A DNA stretch of 64,000 nt from Cyprinodon diabolis (GCA_030533445.1 CM060078.1:27660091-27724090), one strand, 5' to 3'. Counted from the stretch's first letter, positions 47,416 to 59,313 are shown. Numbers and translations are program-made. The notes: generated by a model from the sequence alone, not told the origin.

Positions 47416-50400
47416 ATGGACGAGGACGGTTTGCCAATCGTTGGTTCTGGAGTTGATCTCACTAAGGTTCGGGTTTAAAACTAGTTGGTTTTCATGACAA
47501 CCGATCGCTGAGGAAGTAAACAGTCCATTTTTCTAGTGATTCTCTCAGTTGCTGCAGCATACACCCCGGTTCACCTCTAACCTACTGCCGATAATACGTT
47601 TACTTTGTCCGCTTTTAAATGCTAATCAAACATGAAATGTTTTATTAACATCGGTGGTTTGTTTTAATTCGCCGTTATCTCTTCCTCCTCTGAATTAGCA
47701 TGTAGCTCGTGAACTTCGAGATATTTTGAATTGTTACAAATAAGCTATATGTATTTTGTTTTTTGTCTCTTTAAGACCAAACTAATGTTGTAGTAATGTT
47801 AGTAGTAGTGTTAGAGTTGGATAGAAAATGAAATATGATATTATTATTAAAAAATAATAATTAAATATCCGTTATTTGTGCAACAAATGTTCCCATAAGC
47901 CCCTGCAACAGCGCCTCGTGCTATGTGCAACAATCCTTTCCTAATGTCTGCTTGCTTCCCCTATTTGTGTAGATATTTGAAAAGCAGCATGTTTTAAGCA
48001 GAGGCGTAGCTAGAATATTTTCATAAGGGTGGCCGAAAGTTGTTAGTGTGAAACTAGAAATGGAAAATTAATGAGCACAACATCCATATTTTCTAAATAA
48101 AGACAAACTATACTTTCCTTCAACCTTTGCTGACAAATAGACGCATAAATATTGAAACATCTGGGATTTCTAGATAAAAGGTATAGTTGATACAATTCTT
48201 TGAGTTTGAGTTCTGGGGCGAACATCTTTTCCATTGTCATTACTTACCTGCTTTTATCAATAATAATTCTACATAAAGTTGAAATTTACATGTACTAATA
48301 TCTACATAAATGTATTATTTAATACGTTTTATTAAAATAATTATTTATCAATGACCTGCAGAGACATGGAATTTTCTCTTTACCCCCTATAACACAAAAT
48401 CTAGTTCGAAAAAGGGTATGAATTCTGTACTTATTATTTGTTAGTATATTGATTTGCATAATTAACCCAAAGTGTTTTTGTTTTCAAGTAATTGTTAATG
48501 TATGAAAAATTAAAATGTTTTCAATATTCCACTTGAGAGTATTACTGTTACCAGCGTCTGCATTAGAGGGGAAAAAATGTTCAGAGGTGGCCACAGGGGT
48601 GGCCAGTGATTGGCTAAGCACCCCTGGCCCTCCATCTAGCTCCGCCCCTGGTTTTAAGCATTTGTTTCAGTTATCTTAAATTATTTCTGCTTTCCCTAGG
48701 TCCCTGCTATACAGCAAAGGAGAGTGGTCGCCCACCTTAATCAGTTTGTTGTTCACACAGTTCGATTCCTTAACCGATTCTCTGCTGTGTGTGAAGAGGT
48801 TTGTGTTTTTCCTCTTTCTCTCTTTACATCAGCACGCGCCTGCTGTCTAAATAAAGTCACTAATTACTTTATTTTACCTCCCAACTACAGAAACTTTCAA
48901 ACATTTCCCTTCGCATACAGCAGATTGAAACCACCCTGTGTATTTTGGAGGCTAAAGTAAGTTCTAGCATGAAATACATTTAGTTTGGATGCGAACAATC
49001 TATTTATTTATTTATTTATTTTTTACAGTTGTCATCTATTCCTGGACTAGAGGATGTCACAGTCGATGGACTCAGCCAGCAGCAAAGTGGGCAGTCTAAT
49101 GGACCCGTCACCATCAGTCAGAACCAATCAGATTCTATAACAGCGGGAGCTCCTCCCTCACAGGTAGGAATACAGACTCACTGTAAATAAGTAATAACAG
49201 TTTTAGAATAAAATGTTTGATAGTACCAGACCTGATCTGATCTTACTAAAAGCTGCCTCTCCATGTCTGGTTCTGGTTTTGACTAGCAGATTAGATTTGA
49301 GGCAAAAGATCTGAGAGGTCTGGGATTTTAAAACACTGATGGCCTCTATAATTCGTTTTGGTGATACGCCATCTAGTTATTTATGGTCTTAGAGAAGTAT
49401 TTTGGAATATATTCTTTGAGATACAGGAAGCCAGTGTAAGGACTTTAGATCTTGGGTGATGTGCTCTACTTTCTTAGTTTTAGTGAGAACACTGGCAGCA
49501 ATCTGGATCAACTGCAACTTTCTGATCCAAATTTTAGAAGTGCTTTAATCCATGAGAGCAGGAATAGGCTGCATTATAATTTGGTTGATAGATACATTTA
49601 AAGTGGTTGTTTTCCTGGCATAAACCCTACTTTTAAATATATTCACAGCTTTTTAGTTTTATTGACTTTAAAGCTTTCAAAGATGCATGAAGCTGGATGT
49701 TAGCCTGCTGCCTTCATCCAAACAAAGTTTTAATGTCTGTTTGGGGTCACTGTCCCGTCACAGCACAGAACTGTGTCCAAGTTACAACACTACCGTCTTG
49801 ATTATTTTTATTTACGTTATGTTATTGTTCTGCTGGGGAGAAAAAAAGCCCAGACAGCCTGATTCTCTCCGATCACCATTCCTTTCTCTTAGTGTGGCGG
49901 TCATGGTTTTAGCGCCTGCCATTATTTCCTCCAAATGTACTTCTCACCTTCATAGATGATAGATTTAGACTCATAAAAACTTTATTGCCCTTTTGTATGC
50001 ACACATATTGCATACAGCTTACAACAGTGTAATGAGATTGCAGTCGGAGTAGATAAACTTTGGGCAAGTGACTTTCACATTTCATTTGCCCAGAAACAAT
50101 TTTTACTTGCCCAGTATAATGTTTGATAAATATAGTTCCTAATATTAATTTTTGTATATGTATCAATGAAACATGTTTGTTTTTTAAATGTTTTTTGTAA
50201 TTCAGTATTTTTTAAGTTTCCAGGTTCCTGGTGTGTATATGCATGCGTCAGATAATGAACTCAAGCCTACATTACTGTGTTAACGTGCTTTTCAATCCTT
50301 CCTGCACATTCTTTTCAAACTAAACTTTGCCTTAAACTGTTGTGTGCTTGGAAAAATATAAATTGTAATGTTAAAAATCTAAAAAAAAACTTGACAGGTT

Positions 50401-51641
50401 AAAAACTTAAGATAAATCACATACAGAAGTCAATGTCACAAATGAATAACTTTCTTTTTATAGTCACGGTATGTTTATACAAGATAATACTATTAATATA
50501 ATGTGACTTTTCTAGAATCATTATACAGGGTTTCCACAGTCTTACATAATTTCAGAATTCCCTGGCTTTTAACTGACTCAGGATTAGTTTTCCCTGACAA
50601 AATAAATGCAGCAACAAGACAATAATAATAACATAACAGGTCAGAAATTTAACATGTTTAGCTCTATAACATTTAAATGTCTAAGAGACAAAAATTTAAT
50701 GAACATTTTTAAATGTATGACCTGCATCACTGTACAGAAGACTGCCATATGATAGCGCTTCCTAGCTTGTTTGTTGTTTTGGTTCCTACATCAAAATTAC
50801 CGCTAGGTGGACAAAAATCACGCCTTCTGGCGGAAAATCACCCGGTGAAAATCACGCGAGAATGTGTAAAAAAAACAACTAAAATGGTGCCGGAAACGCT
50901 TCTGGGTCAATTTCATCGAATGTCGGTGATTTTAAAGTAATTTTGTGTAATACATTTTTTTTTGCGATCACTGCACTTGCCCGGCGGGCAAATGCAATAA
51001 AATTTGTACTCTCCCGACAATAAAAACAACTTGCCCCGGGCGATGGGGCGATGGTTAACATCGAGCCCTGAAAAGGATTATAAAAGCTCAGCAATGTTGA
51101 AAGTGCAAAAAAAATGATGGGGATGCTTCTTTATGTTTCATGATTTTGGACTGTGATAATGGTTGGTGGCATCTATTCATGTTGCAGCCGGATCAAAGTT
51201 CACCAGAAGCTGCACCTGCACAAGAAAAAGCAGAACCAGTGCCTGAGAACATCTTGACGGTGGCTAAAGACCCACGTTATGCACGTTATCTGAAAATGGT
51301 TCAAGTGGTAAACTGTTATGTGATTCAACTATATATAAAAGTAATATTAAGAAAAAAGATATTATATAATATGTATGGATGCTGTGTTTTCCAAGGGAGT
51401 ACCAGTTATGGCCATTCGTAACAAAATGATAATGGAAGGTTTAGATCCAAATCTACTTGAGTGAGTTGATTTCTTCTCATAAAGTTTTATTTGATAGTTT
51501 TCTGTTAAATGTCAAATTGAATAATTCTCTCCCAACAACAGCGCACCTGATGCCCCTGTGCCTGATGGAGCAGCAAGCAGCACAGAGAATGACGATATTC
51601 CTGCCAGCAGCTCAGATAGTGAATCATCTTTCAGTGACTGA
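47416..51641 (+). CDS. washc3: WASH complex subunit 3 (CCDC53)
   Basis: Seven exons: 47416-47466, 48700-48798, 48891-48956, 49029-49163, 51188-51307, 51396-51460, 51542-51641. They total 636 nt (211 aa), all in phase; the human protein is about 194 aa. WASHC3 is a small subunit of the WASH complex, which drives Arp2/3 actin nucleation on endosomes during retromer-linked sorting. Recognisable blocks are the start MDEDGLPIVGSGVDLTK, LNQFVVHTVRFLNRF and RIQQIETTLCILEAKLS (a coiled coil), the invariant NILTVAKDPRYARYLKMVQV, VPVMAIRNKM and the acidic end SSDSESSFSD. The linker encoded by exon 4 is longer than in human and accounts for most of the extra length. Intron 1 carries a hAT MITE and intron 4 (2 kb) holds repeat-like DNA. 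The exon 1 donor (gttcgg) is weak but its phase and the conserved junction support it. Confidence 0.96.
47999..48650. mobile_element. hAT-like MITE with perfect 8-bp target duplication
   Basis: Flanked by gttttaag at 47991-47998 and 48651-48658. The inverted ends are CAGAGGCGTAGCTAG and CTAGCTCCGCCCCTG. 652 bp, non-coding, in washc3 intron 1. Confidence 0.85.
49200..51150. repeat. Repeat-like DNA in washc3 intron 4
   Basis: Includes a block near 49250-49700 of dispersed-repeat character (gatctgagaggtctggg), a LINE-tail-like actttattgcccttttgtat at 49979, a cacttgcccggcgggcaaat segment near 50975, and acagggtttccacag at 50524, similar to the hAT-like ends at 38669 and 40132. Exact limits cannot be set by eye. 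Confidence 0.35.
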
Positions 51642-51899
51642 TCCGTTTTCTCTTTGTTTTCATCACTGCAAAGCTCCATGTTTTGGCTCATTAATTACCT
51701 TCTGCATGGTGTTGCACAGTATGAGGCTTCATTGTGTGAGTAGAGGACACACAAAGGTGCTTGAAGGATTGTATTTTTCCTGGAAATGGTACTACTGCTT
51801 CCTTTTGTCAACATGGAAGCATCTTTGTTTTCATCCATTGATTTGATTTTTTGTTTTAATCTTTATTAAAGTCTCTTTATTAAATCTTTATTTTTCAAA

Positions 51900-52570
51900 T
51901 GCATGCATCAGTCATTAGAACACAGGACCAGTAGTATGATGTAGCAGCTGGAGTCACATGACAAACAGTGTAGGTAAAGGTGCATCAGATTGCCAATTAC
52001 ATTGAAATGAGTCTCTGCATAAGCACCACATTTAATGCTATGCATTGTTGTATGTCATGGCAGCCAAAAACAGAATGCATAAAATCTTGTGTCTCTTTGG
52101 CTCATAAAGAGGACCAGATAGGGATAAAGACCCTGAGCTGCCCTTTTGGTCTCCCCAGCTGTAGCTGGAGAAGGTTGCAGCACCACAAAGCTGATTGTAA
52201 GGTTTAGCAGCTAAATTTGCTCTCTGAGATGATCAGGTCCAGCCAGTCTTTTGAACTCATGAATCCTGTCAACATTAAGCAGAAAATGCAATTCCTTTAA
52301 TATATTGATGAATTACTAAAAGTCAGGAATCTATTTAATTGTGTTTCCAAGCATTTTTCTGGTACCTCCATGAAATATATTCTATATAAATACATTTTAT
52401 ATTACTAATACTGTTGAACCCGCCAAACTTGTGGGCACTCCTGGTGTAAATAAAATGATATTTTATTGTAGTGACATAAGTGGTTTAAAATAAAGTAGTT
52501 ATTTGAGATTTTGTCAAGTTTGCACCATTTTTCATTACTTGCAATGACCGCAGATAAGGACAACTTTTAT
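51900..52570. other. washc3 downstream region
   Basis: Poly(A) signals ATTAAA at 51865-51870 and 51879-51884 close the washc3 transcript. Beyond them no gene was recognised. Confidence 0.45.
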
Positions 52571-52581
52571 TTTTTTTTTCT

Positions 52582-53500
52582 AAACCATGTTCTGCTTTGA
52601 TTTATTCGAATGTATCCATCTTTTTACTGTTTTGCAGAGTAAGACTGTTCAGTTTTTTTTTCATAGTTATACTTCAGACATTGGTCAATCAAAAATATAT
52701 AATTTTTTTTACAAATATTTCAGCCTTAGATTATGTGGCAGATTATGTAATATTAGTGCATTTCAGCATAAAATGCATGAATATTACACGAGCAGTGACA
52801 AATGAAACAGGAGAAGCAGTCAGTGCCATAACTGTTTTAAAGATGGAGCAGATATCCCTGGAAACCAGAGAATGTATATCCTAATAACGTGTCTTTCTTT
52901 TTGTTCTGTAATAAAAACAAGTCTATTTATACAAATAGTGCAGTTTACATTTTCTCCTGTGCAAACATTTTTTGGGAAAGAACTAGAACATTGGTAAATA
53001 GCCTGTGCTTATATAGCACTTTCTCAAGTCAGAGGACTTGACCAAAGCGCTTTACCCTACATTCAGTCATTCACCCATTCATGCACACTGAGTTAGGATA
53101 ATGTAAAGGAGGTAATATGATCAGTCTTACCTTGAATAATAACAAACAACTGGATGACTTCACTTGACTGTGACTAGAATCTTGCACAGTAGCTTTTGAA
53201 AATCTTATAATGATGGAGGAAAGTCCTATTTTATGTATTTTTATTATTAATTTCATATATTTCTGTTTTTGTACCACAAGAGGGCACCAAAGCCATTCTG
53301 GCCACAGGAGTAACTAGTTGGGATGGGAAATGCATGAATGATAAGTGTCTCATTCTAAGGCAAATTACATCAATAATTGCATTTTTCTGTTTATATCTGT
53401 TAATGTTTATATGGCTGCATGTTTTACAGACTAGATTTGCTTTCATTGATCTGAAAGAAAAAGTAGGCTTAAAGGCTTAAAAGAGGCATTAAGCTTTTTC
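52582..53500 (+). repeat. Long direct repeat, copy A
   Basis: Blocks at 52582-52640 and 52988-53500 recur nearly identically and in the same order at 60034-60095, 60108-60290 and 60640-60985. Shared strings include gatttattcgaatgtatcc, agcctgtgcttatatagcac and taccacaagagggca. Copy A has about 350 bp (52640-52988) that B lacks, and B has about 350 bp that A lacks. Confidence 0.85.
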
Positions 53501-53504
53501 TATT

Positions 53505-54955
53505 CCTCTGATGCTCTGTTTTGTCTTTATCACTAAAATGTGGAAGAAATATCTGCCTTGAACCTTTTTTTATTTCAATTCTGTCAGCCATACAAAAATT
53601 GGAGCATGTCTAAATATTTATTAAAGCTGTATGTGCAAGATCCTACTCCCTTAAACTGGATTGAACAGAATTAAAAGATAAGACTGTTTCCTGTCTTCCA
53701 GAGGTGGACGTCACAAAGTAGCCCAAAGTAGCAAGAATATAGGTACATACAGTATCAATGAATAATTTTTGTCAATTCTTGTCTTTTTCCAATCCTGAAA
53801 AACTGTTCAGCTATTTCAGTCACTGAGCACAGAATGATAATGTTGATGATTTCAGTTTATAGCTGACAGAAATACAAGTTTAGTTTCAACTATATTTATC
53901 ATTTGGGATTAACCTTCAGGGAAATTATGGTTCCAGTAGCTTATATAGTGTACAAGAGTTAAAGCAAGATTCCATTAAAGATACAAATACAACAGACAAT
54001 ATAAAAAGAGTGTATGCAATACAAAAAAACCATAAAAAAATTATGTTCTCAATCAGAAGTGGAGAAGATAAAAATGAAAACCTGATCAAATCCATACAGG
54101 ACTTGATTATCGTTAATCACTAGTAACCACTCTATAAAGGGCCAAAAGGCATGAGACATGAAAACCATAAATGAAAGTTTATTTTTAAGGTTTTTTATGT
54201 TTTTGTAAAATTGAGATGCATGATTAAAAAAAAAAAGAAACAAAATGTATTTATTATTTTAAACAAATTGACTGACAAAAAAAACAACAATGATTACAGG
54301 CAATAGTAATGAGGTGTGGCCTTAAATATAATTCACATTAAAAGTACCATTTGTTACAAATGTGGAAATTTCTGCTTAAAAAAATTAAAATTAAAAATCC
54401 TGCTTTGTACACATTTCAGGGTATAAATATTATTTTGTGGCACATTAATCCTTTGACTTAACAATTCTGTGCTACTTTTAGTTGATCTATCACCAATACA
54501 ATCAGTCAGCTAAAGTTTATATTTATGTAAAATTGTGTTTGCGGTTTAATTAAAAGAAATATTAAAGTATTGTTCCGCAATCACTATATTTTATGCTCAA
54601 AACACGTCTTAAAATTACAAAATAACAATTTTAATATTTAATATAAGCCTGACACCACCTTAAAAGCGTTCAGACTTGTAAACTACTGGTCAGCATTGGA
54701 TGGAAATTTGTCACAGTACATGTCACGATAATCTGATAAGGTAATAATCATACCTTTTTTTTAACATTAAACAGTTTCTAACGTAAAGTACTGTAAACTA
54801 CGCATTTTAATGAGAGACTGATAAGGACAATTTCGGGATACATTTTACTTTGCAGCTGTTGCCCTAACGCAAACCTCATCAGCGTCTTCACGCGAGAATT
54901 TGTGTGAACTAGTGACACACATTAGACCGCCCTCCCACGCGTTTCCAGAGCGATA
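53505..54955. other. Intergenic AT-rich stretch
   Basis: No gene or clear repeat was recognised. Confidence 0.5.
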
Positions 54956-54960
54956 AATGC

Positions 54961-55013
54961 CGTGTGCACGCCCACTTTCGAAGCTTCGAAGTGGGCGTGC
55001 ACACGTGACGTCA
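54961..55013. promoter_or_regulatory. Long palindrome joined to E-box and CRE sites
   Basis: A perfect 17-bp inverted repeat (54961-54977 with 54989-55005) flanks the palindrome cgaagcttcg, giving a nearly symmetric 45-bp structure. It runs into CACGTG (55002-55007) and TGACGTCA (55006-55013), the full E-box and cAMP-response element consensus sites. It lies 40 bp before a LINE insertion. Regulatory function is inferred only. Confidence 0.5.
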
Positions 55014-55051
55014 CACAATTGTTCACATGAAGTCTATAAATAAACCAGGAA

Positions 55052-57340
55052 TTACCTAAATCTAATAAGGATCCATTAAAAATAGATAATTGGAGGCCAA
55101 TTACTTTGATTAACAATGATGTGAAACTACTGCCCCATATTTTTGCAGAAAGACTGAAAACCTGATTCTGGACTTGATTGATTATAAGGACATCATAACT
55201 GAAAACGGATATATTTTATTTGTTGATAAGTATAAAGCCTTTGATACTGTAAATCACCGGTTTTTATTTGATGTTTTGGATTTTTTAGGATTTGGTCAAA
55301 ATTTCAAAAGAGCAATTAAAACGCTATATAATGATTGTAATAGTTCGATTAAACTTATGTGGGGAACGACTCAGAGATTTCCCATTTCTCAGGGTATTAA
55401 ACAAGGAGATCCTGCTGTGCCATTTTTGTTTTTATTAGTGATGCAAATGTTGGTACTGCAAATACAAAATGACACATTCGAAGGAATTACCATCTCAGGT
55501 CAGGAAATTAAATGCTGTCAACTAGCAGATGACACAGCTATCTTCTTGAAAGATGACTTCCAAGTTAAAAAGATTATAAATGGCATCAATGCTTTTTCTG
55601 AAGTGTCAGGTCTTACCTTAAACATAAAAAAATGTGTCTTGGTTCCTCTCAAAGAGGGCTGTATCCATAAAGAAATCGAAGGTATCCCTGTCAAGAAGGA
55701 AGTAACTTACCTGGGAATTAATATTTGTCGAGATCAGTCTGAGAGGGTTATTTCTAATTTTCATAATCTGATTCCAAAAATTAAAAATAGATTTGATTTA
55801 TGGCTGATGAGAGATCTATCACTTAAAGGTCGAATCCTCCTGTCAAAAACAGAAGGGTTATCTCGCTTGGTTTATCCTTCAAAAGTAATAGATGTTCCTA
55901 AATCACTGATAAAGAAAGTTGACTCGGCCCTTTATAACTTTGTCTGGAAAAACAAATCTCATTATTTAAATAGATCTGTACTAAGTAATCCCTATAATAA
56001 AGGGGGATTAAATGTGTTAGACTTAAATACATCAAATGTGATATTCAAAGTGAACTGGATCAAATATTTTATTAGAGACCAAAATAAACTATGGTATTTA
56101 ATACCAAACCTTATTTTTAAATGCGTTGGAGGAATAGAATTCCTTCTCAAATGTGACTTTGAGGTCAACAAAATCCCCATCCAGTTGTCTAATTTTCACA
56201 GACAGGCATTGTCTTGTTGGCTTCTTTTCTACAAACATAATTTTCCCCCACATACATCTCTAATTTGGAATAACAAATATATCAAATACAAAAATAAATC
56301 GATCTTTTATGAGACATGGATCCAAAATGCTATAAACTATGTTTCCCAACTTGTAAATGAAAGAGGACATCTTCTGACATACACTGAGTTTTTAAAAACC
56401 TTTAATTTCCCAGTATCTGTGAAAGAATACAGCATAGTTTTTGATGCAATTCCAGTTGGTTTTGTTAGACTGCTTCAAGACAGGAATGGACCGATTATAC
56501 AAATACCTCCTAAAAAAGAAATTTTCATAAACGGTATTAACATTTTAGATTTAAAAAAAATTAACAACAAGTTTATCAGAAATATTTTTCATTGCCCTGT
56601 GCTTCCTCGCTGTCAGTCTTACTGGAATAGCAACTTTACGAATATTAACTGGTCATTGATGTGGACTCACAGTAATAAATATCTAGTCACTAACAAGGTA
56701 AAAGAAGTTAACTTTAAAATAATTCATCAAATATATCCAACAAATCAATTCATTAAAAGGTATAGGAATGACTTTGATGACTCTTGTACTTTCTGTAAAG
56801 CTGTCACAGAAACAATTTCACATTTGTTTTATGACTGTATTTATGTAAAATTTTTTTGGACAGAAATTGAACATTTATTTAAAAGATATTGTGATGGACA
56901 AATAACACTGCAGTGCAAAGACAACATTATCTTTAATGATTCAAAATGTTTGACTAAAACAGACTCTTTTATTTTGAATTTTCTTATCTTATTTGGAAAG
57001 TTTTATGTTCATAAATGTAAATGGTCCAGTTTAAAACCCAATTTGCCTCAATTGAAAACTGAACTGAAATCCTACCTTGGAACCTTAAAAGGTTCAACAA
57101 ATGTGAAAGCTATAAAGACCTTAAATAATTTTAATGCCTTTGAAAAATGTATATGAAAATTTTGTACCCCTTCCATATGTTTCATTTTTTTGTAACTCTC
57201 TTTTGTTTTCTTTTTCACTATTAATACTCTTGTAATGTATTAATTGGTGTTTCGATATGGTTTTTGATACTGTTTGTCAATTTTGTTAATAAAGTAAAAA
57301 AAAAAAAAAAAGTTCCTTTCTAAATAAAAATAAATAAATA
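55052..57340 (+). mobile_element. L1/Tx1-like LINE, 5'-truncated, with target duplication
   Basis: The direct repeat ataaataaaccaggaa at 55036-55051 and again ending at 57361 flanks the insertion, which ends with aataaagt and poly(A) (57297-57312) plus an (AAAT)n tract. The element starts inside the reverse-transcriptase domain (WRPITLINND), so it is truncated by 5'-incomplete reverse transcription. Confidence 0.85.
55156..57156 (+). pseudogene. LINE reverse transcriptase, truncated, about 660 codons open
   Basis: A long frame encodes reverse-transcriptase blocks GYILFVDKYKAFDTVNHRF, QGIKQGDPAVPFLF and QLADDTAIFL (catalytic ADD), then the C-terminal region with CTFCKAVTETISHLFYDC. There is no ATG at its start. 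About 30 codons that the related copy at 61.4-63.8 kb has between NRL and LIDLLDY are missing at 55157, with a frame change, so the palm-domain N-terminus is broken. The enzyme would be inactive. Confidence 0.85.
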
Positions 57341-57387
57341 AATAAATAAATAAACCAGGAACTTCTTCAACCTTAACAGAAAACCAC

Positions 57388-57626
57388 CAGTGTTGCCAAC
57401 TTAGCGACTTTGAAAAAAGTAGCTCTATATATTGTTTAGTAAAGTGAGTAAAAACACTATACTTGTTGTCTTTCTGTAACGACATTATTTCTCCCACAGC
57501 TTCAATAACATGCACATCACTTCCTGTGGCCGATTATGCAAATTAGGTTATGACGTCATTAGCGACTTCTAGCGACTTTTAGCACAGCCAATAGCTAGTT
57601 TACTTACTCAGGAGTTGGCAACACTG
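57388..57626. mobile_element. hAT-like MITE, 239 bp
   Basis: The inverted ends are CAGTGTTGCCAAC and GTTGGCAACACTG. The core repeats tagcgacttt. The flanking 8-mers match at only five positions, so it is older than its neighbours. Its right end is about 50 bp before the start of the kinase gene. Confidence 0.7.
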
Positions 57627-57678
57627 CAGAACACACGTGTTTCGGACCAGAAGGTAAGATTTATTCCAGTATTTCACA

Positions 57679-59313
57679 ATGGTAGGTGAGGAGTTAAAAA
57701 AACAGTTTGGCATAGAAGATGGTATGGTCTTCAAGAGCCAAACAAGTATGTATGTATTTAACAAAATACTTGGAAGAGGGGCTTTCGGACTAGCTGCCCA
57801 ATGTACAGATAGAGAAAACGGGCAGAAATTTGTCATTAAAGTGGCAAGAAATGGGGCCCGGATACTTTCTGTAAGGGAAGCCAAGGCTTTGAGGGAAATC
57901 AACAAATATGGACCAGAGAACTATAACATAGTTAAGTTTCATGAATCCTTTTCCTACATGGAAAAGGAATTCCTTGTTTTTGAACAGCTGGGATTGACCT
58001 TAAAAACATACATGGAGAAATCCAGACATGGCCGGCTGGATTTGTGCGAGATTCGAGTTATTGGTGGACAGGTATTGGTAGCTCTTGATTTTCTACACAA
58101 GGTGGGAATGGTGCATAGAGATATCAAGCCTGACAACATAATGTTGGTAAACAATGAATCTCTGAAAGTAAAGTTAATTGATTTCAGTTTTCTTTCCACA
58201 CCAGAAAATGCTAATAGATTGTTTTGTTGTCCACTGTCTTTTAGACCTCCAGAGGAGATTTTGAACCTGCCTTTGGAGCTAACCGTTGATATGTGGCTGT
58301 TAGGCGTCACTTTTGTCTTTCTCTACCTTAATAGACGCATCTTCAGTGGACAATCTAAGTCTGAAGTATGGAGTAAAATTACTTCTCTGCTGGGTCAACC
58401 AGAGCCATCTGTGCTAAATGATGGGCTTGATACATTCCTTTACTATTCTAGGTATACTGTAAAGGGTAAGGTAATCTGGGTCCCTAAAAAAATGCCATTT
58501 AACACCGAACATTTGGACAATAACCCAAAGTCTCTGGAGGATGTTCTAACATCCCTACCAGTAAAGGATGACATTGAGAGGACAGATTTAACGTTTTTCA
58601 TTGATCTTGTTAAACAAATGCTAACTATTAGCCCAAAAAAACGGATTACTTCAAGTGACGCACTTAGCCACGCTTTTATCAGCATGAGCCATCTTTCTGT
58701 CAATGACATCAATTGTCCTTATGTCCAAAGAGCTACTAATATGATGAGAAACTACAAATTTCAAGCGGTGGGGAACTTAGATTTCAGCTCTTCCAAATTA
58801 TCATTACCTGATCCCAAAAAGACCACAAATTCAGAAAAATCTTCTCTTAACTCATCTGAGAAGATTACCAACCAGCCACCTGAAACTAGCATACATGAAA
58901 GACACCTTGATTGTGATTCTCTGAAATGCAGAAATTCACCCACTGAGCTCCCTTTACCCTTCTCTAATGACCATTATAGGAAATGTGCATCAGTGAGCCA
59001 TTTGACTTCTAATAGTCTGCAGCCACCTGCAGCTCTACCACGCAAAGGTATTCTTAAGAAGACCACAGAGTTGAGCAATACTCCAACGAAGGAGGAGATG
59101 AAAACAAAAAGTGTAACATTTAATTCCAGTGTTGACGTAGTGATCGGAGGTGTCCTAAGCAAAGAGTTGTTAAAAGATGACAAAAAGCACAAAACAGCTA
59201 GATGGGATGATTCTTCATATCTTGTTGAGGTAAAAACAAAAAAAAATTTTTTTAACAGAGTTAGGAACTTTTTCTCCAAATGGTTTTGCCTTGGTACCCC
59301 AGCCACCAAATGA
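57679..59313 (+). CDS. HIPK-like protein kinase, intronless
   Basis: One frame of 544 aa from ATG 57679. The kinase domain spans about 25-342: glycine loop GRGAFG (32-37), Lys54 in FVIK, HRDIKPDN (146-153), then DFS (168-170) in place of DFG, RPPEEI in place of the APE motif, and a C-lobe end (FIDLVKQMLTISPKKRIT) characteristic of homeodomain-interacting kinases. The activation segment is short and lacks the tyrosine that HIPK and DYRK kinases autophosphorylate. The 200-residue tail is Ser/Thr-rich, has KSVTF (477-481), which fits the RVxF docking pattern for protein phosphatase 1, and ends in an aromatic/basic stretch. No HIPK homeobox-interaction region is seen. The absence of introns suggests a retrocopy or a member of an intronless expansion; the open frame suggests selection. 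A MITE and a LINE lie directly upstream. Confidence 0.88.
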   Translation: MVGEELKKQFGIEDGMVFKSQTSMYVFNKILGRGAFGLAAQCTDRENGQKFVIKVARNGARILSVREAKALREINKYGPENYNIVKFHESFSYMEKEFLVFEQLGLTLKTYMEKSRHGRLDLCEIRVIGGQVLVALDFLHKVGMVHRDIKPDNIMLVNNESLKVKLIDFSFLSTPENANRLFCCPLSFRPPEEILNLPLELTVDMWLLGVTFVFLYLNRRIFSGQSKSEVWSKITSLLGQPEPSVLNDGLDTFLYYSRYTVKGKVIWVPKKMPFNTEHLDNNPKSLEDVLTSLPVKDDIERTDLTFFIDLVKQMLTISPKKRITSSDALSHAFISMSHLSVNDINCPYVQRATNMMRNYKFQAVGNLDFSSSKLSLPDPKKTTNSEKSSLNSSEKITNQPPETSIHERHLDCDSLKCRNSPTELPLPFSNDHYRKCASVSHLTSNSLQPPAALPRKGILKKTTELSNTPTKEEMKTKSVTFNSSVDVVIGGVLSKELLKDDKKHKTARWDDSSYLVEVKTKKNFFNRVRNFFSKWFCLGTPATK

